64,000 nt of DNA from CAXMMR01 sp965198995. GTDB lineage: Bacteria > Pseudomonadota > Alphaproteobacteria > Acetobacterales > Acetobacteraceae. This document shows positions 1-8,502 of this stretch, in pieces (positions within the stretch are counted from its first letter, which is position 1; the number at the start of each line of letters is the position of its first letter). Location of the stretch: contig CBDAQG010000002.1 in NCBI GenBank assembly GCA_965198995.1, positions 1,178,001 to 1,242,000 on the forward strand. Reading direction: 5' to 3'. A model generated the notes under the pieces. It saw only the letters and a list, made by a program, of their open reading frames with translations. It ran no database searches and was not told the DNA's origin. The translations under genes and the position numbers were made by a program.

Positions 1-537
1 AGGGCCGCGGCTCTGGGTGCGGTTGGACCGCGCGCCATGATGGACAGGCTGACGCACGCGGCGATGAGGCCGAAGAGGGCGTACCACTGGTCAAAGCAGG
101 CCGCGATCCACGCTGTGGCGAAGACAGCCAGCGGCGAGGCGCCGAACAGGATCGCCGCGGCGATGGCGCGCGATCGTTCCGTGCCGGCGCGCTGGAGAAA
201 CACCGCGAAGACGCTGGCGATGACCACGTGGAGAGCGACGCTGACGGCGTGCGGCACGAGGGGAGCCGTCTGCATCCAGCGGCTGAACAGCGCTTGCTGG
301 ATGAAGCCGATGGGCCGGACAGGCACGCCGAAGTTTGCGCCCGCGTAAACTCTGCCGAGCAGCGCGATGGTGTAGCGCAGACCATGGCTCGTCACACGGT
401 CATGGATCCCCCCACTCATCGTGGCTGAAGAACCCCGGGTTCGAGAGCGTGGGGACATACAGGGCGGTGATGATCACCGCCAGGACAAGGTAGGTAACGG
501 CACGTGGCGACGCGGATCGTGGGCTGCCGACCGACAT
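1..537 (-). pseudogene. Multi-pass membrane glycosyltransferase-like gene, 5' part, frameshifted
   Basis: The gene reads leftward from ATG 537-535 and leaves the window at base 1, so only the N-terminal third is visible. The first reading (MSVGSPRSASPRAVTYLVL) gives a hydrophobic segment and a loop 'NPGFFSHDEWG', then meets TGA at 402-400. Removing one base from the six-G run (C408-413 on the plus strand) gives a continuous reading 'HDRVTSHGLRYTIALLGRVY' that stays open to base 1 with two or three more hydrophobic segments (around 'VALHVVIASVFAVFL' and 'ASPLAVFATAWIAACF'). The layout resembles GT-C-type membrane proteins of surface glycan assembly, and glycan genes lie nearby. The exact family is not recognised. 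The break may be real, phase-variable or a sequencing error. Confidence 0.6.
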
Positions 538-627
538 GGAGTGACCGCCTGCTCTCCGCTGGCTGACTGAGATGACCGTTTTTTGGTGCTTTTTTCGGAT
601 CAGGAACAGCCTTCCGCACTCCCGCTG

Positions 628-1722
628 TCACCCTGTCTCCCACAGCCGCCGCGTCGCCGCCGCGTAGATGGCCTGGTCCAGCACCGTGCGCGCCTCGAGC
701 GCGGCGCTGGCGGCGGGAGTGAGAGCGACCGGGGGTGCCGGGCGGTGGCCCGGATTGTCGCGGTGGTTGGTGTCGGTCTGGTTCAGCCTGGCGACGGCGG
801 CGGGCGCCGGCAGGCCGAGATGGGCGGCGAAGCGATGCAGGCTGCGCGGCATGTCCTCGGTGAGGCCGACGCAGGGGATGGTGGCGAGGGCGGCCAGGGC
901 GTCGGCAAGGTCGGTTTGCCCGAGGCTGGCGTGGCCGTGTGCCGGGTAGCGGCCGGTGAGGCGGCGCAGGTAGAAATTGTCGGTGGCGGCGAGGAGTTGC
1001 GGGTCGTCGCAGGCCAGGAACTCGAGCAGCGACAGGCGCTGGGCGAGGCGGGGCAGGAGGTTTTCCGAGGGTGGACCGAGGGCGTCCGGCGCGACGGAGC
1101 GCCAGTAGCGGTAGAGCGAGACCAGGCGGTCGGCGGGGTCGCGCAGCAGGGTGAGCACCTGGCGGTGCGGGCCGAGGCGGTGCAGCGCCGGCAGGTCGTA
1201 GTGGCCCCAGACGAGCGGGTAGCGATCGAGCGCGGCGGCCTGGCTGGGCGGGAAGGCGGAGAACAGGTCGGGCGGGACGGAGCGTGACGGGTCCGGATCG
1301 ATCTGCCGTGGGTGGAGGTGGTGGCGGAGCCAGGCGAGCAGGGAGTGGCCGCCGGTTTTCTCCAGGTGCAGCACGGAGAGCTTGGGGCCGAGCCAGACGG
1401 CGCCGCTGATGCCGGCGGCGCTGGCGACGACCTGGTCGGCGATGGTGGCGTCGCCGCCGCGGACGATGAGGGCGCGCGCCATGTAGTCGCGGCCGGCGGG
1501 CAGGCTGGCGAGGCTGCGCAGCAGCGGCGAGACGGTGTCGCCGGCGCGGCAGAAGGCGCGGGCCGAGTAGTGCCGCTCGGCGCGGCTGGGCCAGCGGCCG
1601 AGGGCGAGGCGGAGCATCGGCGCGTTGATCGCGGTCGCCACCGTCCTGAGCGCGAGGGCGCGCGAACCGTTGGCGGCGGCGTGGCGCCAGCCTGGCGGCT
1701 TGGCGGATCCGTCGCGATCCAC
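628..1722 (-). CDS. Sulfotransferase family protein
   Basis: A 364-residue protein of the PAPS-dependent sulfotransferase superfamily. The 5'-phosphosulfate loop is seen as 'LSVLHLEKTGGHSLLAWL' (about residue 115) and the 3'-phosphate loop as 'TLLRDPADRLVSLYRYW' (about residue 190). The start is GTG 1722, preceded by a near-perfect AAGGAGG six bases upstream, which beats other in-frame starts. The N-terminal 100 residues are family-specific and not recognised. It would transfer sulfate from PAPS to a carbohydrate or other hydroxyl acceptor. The neighbouring membrane glycosyltransferases suggest a sulfated surface glycan, but that is inference. The acceptor cannot be read from sequence. Confidence 0.78.
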   Translation of the reverse strand: MDRDGSAKPPGWRHAAANGSRALALRTVATAINAPMLRLALGRWPSRAERHYSARAFCRAGDTVSPLLRSLASLPAGRDYMARALIVRGGDATIADQVVASAAGISGAVWLGPKLSVLHLEKTGGHSLLAWLRHHLHPRQIDPDPSRSVPPDLFSAFPPSQAAALDRYPLVWGHYDLPALHRLGPHRQVLTLLRDPADRLVSLYRYWRSVAPDALGPPSENLLPRLAQRLSLLEFLACDDPQLLAATDNFYLRRLTGRYPAHGHASLGQTDLADALAALATIPCVGLTEDMPRSLHRFAAHLGLPAPAAVARLNQTDTNHRDNPGHRPAPPVALTPAASAALEARTVLDQAIYAAATRRLWETG

Positions 1723-1784
1723 GGTCGACCTCCTTGGGCGCGATGTTCGCGACGAGTCGTTGTGACGATGGGGTTACAGTCTCT

Positions 1785-1841
1785 AAAGCAAGGCTCGGGC
1801 TGTAAAGCAAGGCTCGGACTGTCAAGCAAGGCTCGGGCCGG
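1785..1841. repeat. Three tandem 19-bp repeats
   Basis: Three near-identical 19-bp units (AAAGCAAGGCTCGGGCTGT, then copies with one and a few changes) lie at 1785-1803, 1804-1822 and 1823-1841, about 60 bases upstream of the sulfotransferase start. They lie outside any supported gene. A role as a protein-binding array or a slippage product is possible; nothing in the sequence decides. Confidence 0.85.
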
Positions 1842-2177
1842 CGCCCGGGCCCGCTGCGCAAGGCAGGCGAGGCTCGCCGCCGTACCCCGTCCAACAGCGC
1901 GTCGCGCAGTCGGACCCTGTGGTTCGCCTTGCCCTCGACCCGACATGCGCCGCGTCAAGGCGCGTGCCGGCCTGAGGCACCGGTCCGCTTCTTTTAAGCT
2001 CGATGACCGGATGGCTTGAGCTACGCTTTTGGCGGACAGACGTTGCCGAAGCCATGGCTTTGGTGGAGTTCAAGCGGCGGAGCGGGCGAAGGTTCCGACT
2101 GTGTGAGGCATCGTCGGGACGGGCATGGCGGGAAGCCCGTTGCCCGCTGTGCAACCTGTGCGGCGGGAGGTGCGCGA
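1842..2177. other. Intergenic region between divergent genes, no supported gene
   Basis: This stretch separates the divergent sulfotransferase and glucosyltransferase genes. Open frames exist, as expected at this GC content, but none has a ribosome site plus recognisable protein content. It presumably carries the promoters of both genes. Nothing else is visible. Confidence 0.5.
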
Positions 2178-3668
2178 ATGGCGGGGATGCAGCCGGGTTT
2201 GGCAGGGGGCGCGGCGGGGCTGCTGCGGGACTACCGGACGGACCTGGTGGTTACGGCGGTGCTGGCGGCGGCGGTGTGGGGCGGCTTCATCGCGCTGCCA
2301 GGGCTGCACATCGACGACGAGGTTGCCGCCGCCTACTACAATGTTGGCGGCAACGTCGCGATGGGGCGGTGGGGCACGTCGCTCGTCCGGCTGCTGCTGA
2401 TACCCGGGCCGTTCAACGGCTACTTCACCAATCTGCTGGCGGTGGCGTTGTTCGCCGCCTCGGGGGTGCTGTTCGCGGCGCTGCTGGAGTTGGCGCCGGC
2501 GGAGCGGCTGATGGCGGCAGGGCTGTATGTGGCGTTTCCGCAGTTCTTCTATCAGGCCGATTTTCATAGCCAGGCGGACGTGGTGCCGCTCGGCTACCTG
2601 CTGGCGCTGGCGGCCGGCCTGATCCTGCGGCCGGGCGTGCGGCGGTGGGGCATCTTGCGGCGGACGCTCGGCGTGCTGTGCCTGACGCTGGCGGTGGCGA
2701 TCTACCAGTCGATCATCCTGATGCCGGTGACGGTGAGCCTGCTGGTGCTGCTGCGGCGGGCAATGCGGGGCGATGCGTGGCGACCGCCGATGCGGCAGGT
2801 GGCGGCCGTTACCGGGGCGTCGGTGGTGGCGCTCGGGGCCTATGCGGCGCTGAGCGCGCTGGCGCTGCGGGTGACCGGCATTGCGCCGACCAGCTCGTAT
2901 TTCGCCGGGCAGTTCAGCTGGGACAAGCAGCCGGCGGCGGCGGTGCTGGCGACGATCTGGCGGGTGCTGCGGGGGGTGCCGTCCGGCGGGTCGTATTACG
3001 GCGAGAGCCTGTATGCGCTGGTGCTTGTGCCGGCGCTGACGATGGCCGTGCTGGCGGCTCGGCTCGGGATCGGGCGATGGCTTGTCGTGGCCGGCAGCTT
3101 GGCGGTGCTGGTGGTCTCGCCCTACGCGCTGGTGATCGTGCTCGGGTTTCCAGAGCCGGGGCGAGTTTTCGTCTCAGCGGGGATGGTGTTCGCCGGGGTG
3201 TGGGCGATCGGGCTCGGGATGCTCGGGCGGCGGGCGGCGCTGAGCGGCGTGATCATCGTCGGCGGGTTCGCGCTGGCGGGGATGTTCGTGGTGAGCCGGC
3301 TGGAGTTCGCCGACACCATCCAGTGGCAGGCGGACAACTCGCTCGGCACCCGCATCGTCGGCGACATCTACCGCAAATATGCCGATTTCGACGCCGGGCG
3401 GCGGGCGGTGTTCTTCTATGGCGGCTACCACCAGCGCAATTTCTGGTCGCGGCCGAACTACAATGCGGGGTCGTTCCTGGACTGGGACGGCGGCAACACC
3501 GACCGGATCGACACCTTCCTGACGGTAAGCGGAATTGCCGATTTCCATGCGCCGACGCATGCGGCGTGGCTGGCGCTGGTGCCGCTGGCGCAGAGCCTGC
3601 CGGCCTGGCCGGACCCGGGCTCGATCCTGCTGCATGGCGACGTGCTGATCGTGCGGCTGGGCCGCTAG
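2178..3668 (+). CDS. GtrII-like membrane glucosyltransferase
   Basis: A 496-residue multi-pass membrane protein of the glucosyltransferase-domain (GtrII, Glucos_trans_II) type, which transfers glucosyl residues from a lipid-linked donor to surface polysaccharide on the periplasmic side. The first periplasmic loop has the acidic motif 'LHIDDEVAAAYYNVGGNVAM' followed by 'GRWGTSLVRLLL', and about ten hydrophobic segments follow. The C-terminal third is a soluble tail. I chose ATG 2178 because GGGAGG at 2165-2170 lies eight bases upstream; the frame is open further upstream, but without a ribosome site. A GtrA flippase or GtrB donor synthase is not seen nearby, so donor supply must come from elsewhere. 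Confidence 0.75.
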   Translation: MAGMQPGLAGGAAGLLRDYRTDLVVTAVLAAAVWGGFIALPGLHIDDEVAAAYYNVGGNVAMGRWGTSLVRLLLIPGPFNGYFTNLLAVALFAASGVLFAALLELAPAERLMAAGLYVAFPQFFYQADFHSQADVVPLGYLLALAAGLILRPGVRRWGILRRTLGVLCLTLAVAIYQSIILMPVTVSLLVLLRRAMRGDAWRPPMRQVAAVTGASVVALGAYAALSALALRVTGIAPTSSYFAGQFSWDKQPAAAVLATIWRVLRGVPSGGSYYGESLYALVLVPALTMAVLAARLGIGRWLVVAGSLAVLVVSPYALVIVLGFPEPGRVFVSAGMVFAGVWAIGLGMLGRRAALSGVIIVGGFALAGMFVVSRLEFADTIQWQADNSLGTRIVGDIYRKYADFDAGRRAVFFYGGYHQRNFWSRPNYNAGSFLDWDGGNTDRIDTFLTVSGIADFHAPTHAAWLALVPLAQSLPAWPDPGSILLHGDVLIVRLGR

Positions 3669-3762
3669 GGAGGGCGGCGTCGTGGCCGATCACGATGGTG
3701 TTGGGGTTGGGCGGGCTGGCCGTGTTGCTGCATGATCGGCTCGGATGGGTCAGGAGGTTTGA

Positions 3763-5475
3763 TTGGGCGGCACGGCGAACCCGGCGGGACCGGTGATTTG
3801 GATTGATGATGGCGCGGGCACGATCGGCACGGTCGACGTCGCGACCGACGCGGTGACGGTGATCGGCAATGCGGGGGCGGACCTGACCGACATCGCGTTC
3901 AGCCCGACCAACCAGCTCTACGGCATCGATTTCTACGGGCTTTACAGCATCGACACGGCGACCGGGGCGGCGCGCTCGATCGGCGGGTTCGGCGACGTGC
4001 CGCAGCTCAACGGCCTGGTGTTCGGCGCCAATGGCACGCTGTACGCCTCGGGCGGGACCGACCTCTACACGATCAACACGGCGACCGGGGCGGCGAGCCT
4101 GGTCGGCGACCTGGGGCTCGGTTCGAACTATGCCTCGGCCGGCGACCTCGCGTTTGATGGCGGCGCGCTCTACGAGACGGTGGCGACGGCGGCCGGGGCG
4201 AGCGACCTTGTGCGCGTGGACCCGGCGAGCGGGGCGGGCGTCGTGGTCGGGCAGATCACGGGTGATCCCGGGGTGTTCGGGCTGGTGACGGGCTCGAACG
4301 GCACGCTCTACGGCATTGACGGGATGAAAATCTACGCGGTTGACACGGCGAGCGGCGCCGGGACGCTGGTGGAGAGCTACGCGGGCGGGCTCGGCGCGGC
4401 GAACGGGGCGGCGGCGGAGGGCGAGGCGACGCCGTGCTTCGTGGCGGGAACGCGCATCCTGACGCAGCGCGGCGAGGTGGCGGTGGAGCGGCTCAGGGTG
4501 GGCGACCGGGCGGTGGCGTTGCTCGGGCAGGGGCTGGCGGAGATCCGCTGGCTGGGGCACCGGCGGCTGGACCTGCGGGCGCATGCGGCGCCGGAGACGG
4601 TGTGGCCGATCCGCATCCTGGCCGGGGCGTTCGGCGCCGGACAGCCGCTGCGCGACCTGCGGGTGAGCCCGGGGCATGCGCTCTACGTCGACGGGGTGCT
4701 GATCCAGGCGGTGCGGCTGGTGAACGGCGTCAGCATCGTGCAGGAGGCGGTGGACGCGGTGACCTACTGGCACGTGGAGCTGGAGCGCCACGACGTGCTG
4801 CTGGCCGAGGGGCTGGCGGCGGAGAGCTATCTGGACACCGGCAACCGGGGTGGTTTCGCGCCGGGCGTGGGCGTGGGTGTGGGCGTGGCGGTGGCGTTTG
4901 GCCGGGGCGGAGCGGTGCTGGAGCCGCCGGCGGAGCTGCGGGCCGGGGCGGCGGCGGGCTGCGCGCCGCTGGCGGAGGCCGGGCCGGCGCTGGAGGCGGT
5001 GCGGGCGCGGCTGCTCGCGCGGGCGGCGGCGGCGTTCGGGCTGGCGACGACGGGCGATCCGGACCTGCACGTGCTGGCCGACGGGGTGCGGCTGGAGGCG
5101 GCGTCGGTGGTGGAGCGGTGCTACCGGTTCTGCCTGCCGGCGGGGTGCCGGGAGGTGCGGCTCGGCTCGCTGGTGTGGGTGCCGGGGCAGGTGCTGGCGG
5201 GGAGCACGGACACGCGGGCGCTCGGGGTTTGCGTGCGCGAGCTGCGGCTGGACGGCCGGGTGGTGTCGCTGGGCGAGGTGCCGCTGGGCGAGGTGGGGCT
5301 GGGCGAAATGGAGTTGGGCGAGGGTTGGCAGGCCGTGGAGGCGGAGGCTGGCGGGGCTTGGCGCTGGACCAGCGGGGCGGCGGCGCTGCCGGCGGGGGTG
5401 CGCGAGGTGGTGGTGCAGCTCGACGGTGCGGGCTGCTACCGGGTGGAGGCTGGGATGGCGCGTGAGGCCGCCTAG
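3763..5475 (+). CDS. Hint-domain protein with N-terminal repeat region
   Basis: A 570-residue protein starting at TTG 3763, justified by a perfect AGGAGG at 3752-3757. Residues 1-210 hold degenerate repeats of about 45 residues ('YSIDTATGAARSIGG', 'YTINTATGAASLVGDL', 'YAVDTASGAGTLVES') suggesting a beta-propeller-like fold. Residue 220 onward is a Hint (hedgehog/intein) module: 'TPCFVAGTRILTQRGEVAVE', 'LRVGDRAVAL', then 'LRVSPGHALYVDGVLI' and 'WHVELERHDVLLAEGLAAES'. The remaining C-terminal region is a family-typical tail of unknown role. Hint modules autocatalytically cleave or rearrange the peptide chain; the Cys at the start of the module is the expected nucleophile. No signal peptide is visible. 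Secretion, likely for this family in Acetobacteraceae, is inference. Confidence 0.78.
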   Translation: MGGTANPAGPVIWIDDGAGTIGTVDVATDAVTVIGNAGADLTDIAFSPTNQLYGIDFYGLYSIDTATGAARSIGGFGDVPQLNGLVFGANGTLYASGGTDLYTINTATGAASLVGDLGLGSNYASAGDLAFDGGALYETVATAAGASDLVRVDPASGAGVVVGQITGDPGVFGLVTGSNGTLYGIDGMKIYAVDTASGAGTLVESYAGGLGAANGAAAEGEATPCFVAGTRILTQRGEVAVERLRVGDRAVALLGQGLAEIRWLGHRRLDLRAHAAPETVWPIRILAGAFGAGQPLRDLRVSPGHALYVDGVLIQAVRLVNGVSIVQEAVDAVTYWHVELERHDVLLAEGLAAESYLDTGNRGGFAPGVGVGVGVAVAFGRGGAVLEPPAELRAGAAAGCAPLAEAGPALEAVRARLLARAAAAFGLATTGDPDLHVLADGVRLEAASVVERCYRFCLPAGCREVRLGSLVWVPGQVLAGSTDTRALGVCVRELRLDGRVVSLGEVPLGEVGLGEMELGEGWQAVEAEAGGAWRWTSGAAALPAGVREVVVQLDGAGCYRVEAGMAREAA

Positions 5476-5529
5476 GCTGGACGGCTTTGGCGTCGTAGGT
5501 GGTTGCCTGCGGGCGGGCCAGGGGGTGTT

Positions 5530-5892
5530 TCAGGGGGCGGCGATGAGGGGCGGGGTTTGCTGGTGCTGGACGACGCGCCACTCGTCATGGGCGAGGCGGC
5601 GGTAGGTCGAGGTGCAGTGGGCGGCATACGGGGTGATGCCGTCGCGCTCGGCGTGGGCGTGGTAGGCGATGACGATGAGGCCCTCCTGCGGGCGGCTGAC
5701 CTGGCGGGCTGAGAGCTCGACGCGGGACCAGCGCGGGGTGGCGGCGACGGCCTCGACCGCTTGCCGGCCGGCGTGGACGAAGGGCGGCTCGGGCAGCACC
5801 ATCAGGCAGTCGTCGTCGACCAGGTCGCGGTCGTGCTGGGCGTCGCCGAGCCACAGGCTTTCCTCGAACGCCCATACGCGCGTGTCATCCAT
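5530..5892 (-). CDS. SnoaL/NTF2-like small protein (DUF4440 type)
   Basis: A 120-residue protein starting at ATG 5892 (MDDTRVWAFEESLWLGDAQH) with AAAGGA eight bases upstream. Its order, an N-terminal helix with 'FEESLW', 'DCLMVLPEPPFVHAG', then 'VIAYHAHAERDG' and 'YAAHCTSTYRRLAHDEWRVV', fits the cone-shaped NTF2/SnoaL fold used by small hydrolase-like or ligand-binding proteins. It converges with the Hint gene, 54 bp away. No substrate can be deduced. The longer in-frame reading upstream is low-complexity Arg/Pro sequence and was not used. Confidence 0.7.
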   Translation of the reverse strand: MDDTRVWAFEESLWLGDAQHDRDLVDDDCLMVLPEPPFVHAGRQAVEAVAATPRWSRVELSARQVSRPQEGLIVIAYHAHAERDGITPYAAHCTSTYRRLAHDEWRVVQHQQTPPLIAAP

Positions 5893-6194
5893 CCGGGTGG
5901 TCCTTTGCCGTTCGGAGAGCAGCGCGGGACGGGGGCTCGGAGTTCGCGGGTGAGGCGTGCGGGTTCGCGGCCGGGCTGGCGTCCCGCGCCTGCGGGGTGG
6001 GGGCCGGTGTGAGGGCTTGGGCGGATGACGCCGGGGCATGTGGGGAGCGGGGTCGGCGGCGCTGGGCGCGCGGGGGCGGCGCAGACGAGGTCTGCCGAGG
6101 CTCGGCGTGGTGCTTGGGGTGAGGGCGGTTCACTCGGTGATGTCGCTGTGGGTGGCGATGCGGCGGGCGCGCTGATGGCGATTGGGAGGTGGTG
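5893..6194. other. Divergent intergenic region
   Basis: About 300 bases between the divergent SnoaL-like and cupin genes. It is G-rich on the plus strand and holds no supported gene. Its last 100 bases share patchy similarity with the sequence upstream of the damaged cupin copy at 8503, so the duplication seems to have included some upstream DNA. Confidence 0.45.
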
Positions 6195-6596
6195 ATGGAG
6201 ATTACGCGGGCAGGGTCGCAGGCGTCGGCGGTGGGGCCGGCGGCGTGGTTTACCGGGACGGTGAGGATTGATCCGTTGTTCAGCCCTCCTGCGCCGGCCA
6301 GGGTGGCGATGGCGCTGGTGACGTTTGAGCCGGGGGCGCGGACGGCGTGGCACACGCACCCGCTCGGGCAGACGCTGATCGTGACGGCGGGATGCGGGTT
6401 GGCGCAGCGGGAGGGTTCGGCGGTGGAGGTGATCCGGCCGGGGGATGTGGTGTGGTTCGGGCCGGGGGAGAAGCACTGGCATGGGGCGGGGGTGGCGACG
6501 GCGATGAGCCACATTGCGGTTCAGGAGAAGCTGGATGGGTCGCCGGTGGATTGGCTGGAGCAGGTGAGCGAGGCGGAGTATCGGGCGGGGCGGTGA
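6195..6596 (+). CDS. Cupin-domain protein (intact copy)
   Basis: A 133-residue single-domain cupin. Metal-ligand motif 1 reads 'GARTAWHTHPLGQTLIVTAG' (two His, a Gln where Glu is more usual, then a Gly turn), and motif 2 reads 'VIRPGDVVWFGPGEKHWHGA'. Proteins of this size and motif set are typically annotated as quercetinase-like or carboxymuconolactone-type cupins; the substrate is unknown. ATG 6195 follows GGAGGT at 6185-6190. A damaged paralogue lies about 2.3 kb downstream, so a tandem duplication has been separated by the slipin and phosphodiesterase-fold genes. Confidence 0.8.
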   Translation: MEITRAGSQASAVGPAAWFTGTVRIDPLFSPPAPARVAMALVTFEPGARTAWHTHPLGQTLIVTAGCGLAQREGSAVEVIRPGDVVWFGPGEKHWHGAGVATAMSHIAVQEKLDGSPVDWLEQVSEAEYRAGR

Positions 6597-6644
6597 TCTT
6601 GGCTTCGGACTTGGTCTTCTTGAGGCAGTCTTAGGAACAGGCGT

Positions 6645-6740
6645 TCAGAAGAGTGCCGGATCGTTGGGCATCCACTCCTCTGGCGGTGCCATGAGCAGCC
6701 CGTCGTCCAGCGGCGGGTCGCCGAGTTGCTGCGCCTTCAT
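6645..6740 (-). CDS. Small hypothetical protein, 31 residues
   Basis: A short frame MKAQQLGDPPLDDGLLMAPP and eleven more residues to TGA at 6647-6645. ATG 6740 is preceded by ACGGAGG at six-base spacing, a better ribosome site than many annotated genes here have. It lies 67 bp downstream of the slipin gene in the same direction, so it could be translated from the same message. No family is recognised. Translation is only suggested by the ribosome site. Confidence 0.4.
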   Translation of the reverse strand: MKAQQLGDPPLDDGLLMAPPEEWMPNDPALF

Positions 6741-6807
6741 TGGACGCCTCCGTGGGGAGCAGAGGGGCCGCGGCTTGGCCCGATCGGATGGGGGTGACGC
6801 CGCCGGT

Positions 6808-7557
6808 TCAGCTGTCGCCGACGCGCTGGATGGCCGCTGAGGTCAGGGCTCCGGCGCTGCCCATGGCTTCCATCGGCAGGGCCATAACGATGACGGAGTT
6901 TTTCTCGACGCCAACTTCGGCGATGGTTTGCAGTCGGCGCAGCTCGAGGGCGCCGGGGCTGCCGGCGATGAGGTCGGCGGCTTCGCGGAGCTTTTGGGCG
7001 GCTTCGAACTCGCCTTTGGCCTTGATGACGCGGGCGGATTTCTCACGCGCGGCCTCGGCGACGCGGGCCATGGCGCGCTGCATGTTCTCGGGGATATCGA
7101 TGTCCTTGATCTCGATGCGCTCGACCTCGACGCCCCAGGTGGACGTGACGCTGGCGAGCACGTCGCGGACGGCGGCGTTGATGTCCGAGCGGCCGCGCAG
7201 GATGGCCTCCAGGGTTGTTTGGCCGACGACGTCGCGTATGGCGGTTTCGGCGGCTTGCTGGACGGAGAACTGCCAGTTCTCGACCTCGACGATGGCGCGC
7301 TGGGCGTCAACGATCTCGTACCAGGCGACGAAGTTGAGTTTCAGGGTGAGGCCGTCGCTGGTGACCATCTCCTGGGCGGGGAAGGCGAGGGCGGCGCGAT
7401 CGACAAAGGGCAATCGCCAGAACAGGCCTGCGCCCTTGATGCCGGCGGAGCGGCCGATGCGGAAGATCGCGGCGCGCTGGTATTCCTGATTGAGGCGGAA
7501 GCGGGTGAGCGCGTCGCTGCCGAGGAGCAGCACGATCAGAACGATAGAAGCGGCCAC
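6808..7557 (-). CDS. Slipin / SPFH-domain membrane protein
   Basis: A 249-residue stomatin-type protein. An N-terminal hydrophobic anchor (residues 1-12, MAASIVLIVLLL) is followed by the SPFH domain ('NQEYQRAAIFRIGRSAGIKG', 'DGLTLKLNFVAWYEIVDAQR', 'IEIKDIDIPENMQRAMARVA') and a C-terminal helical oligomerisation region ('KAKGEFEAAQKLREAADLI'). The start is GTG 7557, with AAGGGG eight bases upstream. Slipins form ring-like membrane scaffolds and often pair with an NfeD protease-like gene; none is seen here, so this is an orphan slipin. Function in this organism is unknown. Confidence 0.88.
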   Translation of the reverse strand: MAASIVLIVLLLGSDALTRFRLNQEYQRAAIFRIGRSAGIKGAGLFWRLPFVDRAALAFPAQEMVTSDGLTLKLNFVAWYEIVDAQRAIVEVENWQFSVQQAAETAIRDVVGQTTLEAILRGRSDINAAVRDVLASVTSTWGVEVERIEIKDIDIPENMQRAMARVAEAAREKSARVIKAKGEFEAAQKLREAADLIAGSPGALELRRLQTIAEVGVEKNSVIVMALPMEAMGSAGALTSAAIQRVGDS

Positions 7558-7659
7558 AGCGCACCCCTTACAACTCAGGGTTACAAGGCCCCGACGGTCT
7601 TGGGCGGGTCAAGGGCGGTGTTGCTCGGCGCGCTGGCCTGTTCTGCTTGGGGTGAGACG

Positions 7660-8378
7660 ATGATCGTGACTGCCTTGAATATCCGGTCGGGAGGTGGATC
7701 ACGGGTGGAGCGGCTGCTCGGTTATTTGGAGCGAAGCGAGTCGACCTGATCGTGCTGACTGAGTGGCGGCAGGGCTCGTGCGGCCGGCGCATTGCCGCCT
7801 GGGCGGACGAGCGTGGCCTGCATCATGCGAGCCTCACCGATGGGGGAACGGCCAACGGGGTGTTTGTCGCCGCAAAACAGCGGTTCGGCGTCACGAGCAG
7901 GCGTCCGGCGGAGGCCGGCGCGGGTGTGCTGTTGCAGGCGGAGTTTGCGAGTTTCGATCTCCTCGCCTGCTACTTTCCGCAAGGTAAAGCGAAGCGGCCG
8001 TTCTTTGCGCACTGCTGCGAGATCGCGAGCGAACATGCCGGCGTGCCATTCGCTCTGCTGGGTGACCTCAACACCGGCAACCAGGTCGCCGACAAGGACG
8101 TGCTGGGTGCGCGTTTCCACTGCGCCGACGAGTTCGACAGCTTGTCATCCCGACACGGTCTTCGGGATTTATGGCGACGATCCAACGGCGACGAGACGCG
8201 TGAGTGGAGCTGGCACTCGGCGACACGGAACGGCTTTCGGATCGATCATGCCTTCGCCAACCAGGCGTTTTTAGAGCTTGCCGATCCCTGTTGCCGCTAT
8301 GACCACGCGCCGAGGGAGAGTCGCGACACCGACCACAGCGCGCTGCATGTCGTCTGCTCGGGCAGCTTGGCCGGATGA
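7660..8378 (+). pseudogene. Endonuclease/exonuclease/phosphatase-family gene with frameshift
   Basis: The N-terminus from ATG 7660 reads 'MIVTALNIRSGGGSRVERLL', the usual EEP opening, then stops at TGA 7747-7749. The next frame continues the family pattern at once ('VDLIVLTEWRQGS') and runs to 8378 with 'LLGDLNTGN', 'RIDHAFAN' and the terminal catalytic pair 'RDTDHSALHVV'. One indel around 7730-7740 separates the two parts. The product would be a metal-dependent nuclease or phosphodiesterase of about 238 residues. All catalytic blocks remain, so the break is recent or a sequencing error. Confidence 0.75.
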
Positions 8379-8502
8379 CAAAGGACTGGATGCCAGGGTT
8401 CGTTGAGCCTTGGCGGGTGCGACGTCGCGCCGTGGCTGGTGCCGAAGGGCGTTCAAGAAACGGCGTTGCCGTGCGTGAGGCGAGCGGCATGGCCGGGAAG
8501 TA

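Noticed and set aside
5530..6039. Longer N-terminal form of the SnoaL-like protein
   Set aside because: The extra 49 residues are Arg/Pro low-complexity text, and the internal ATG 5892 has a ribosome site.
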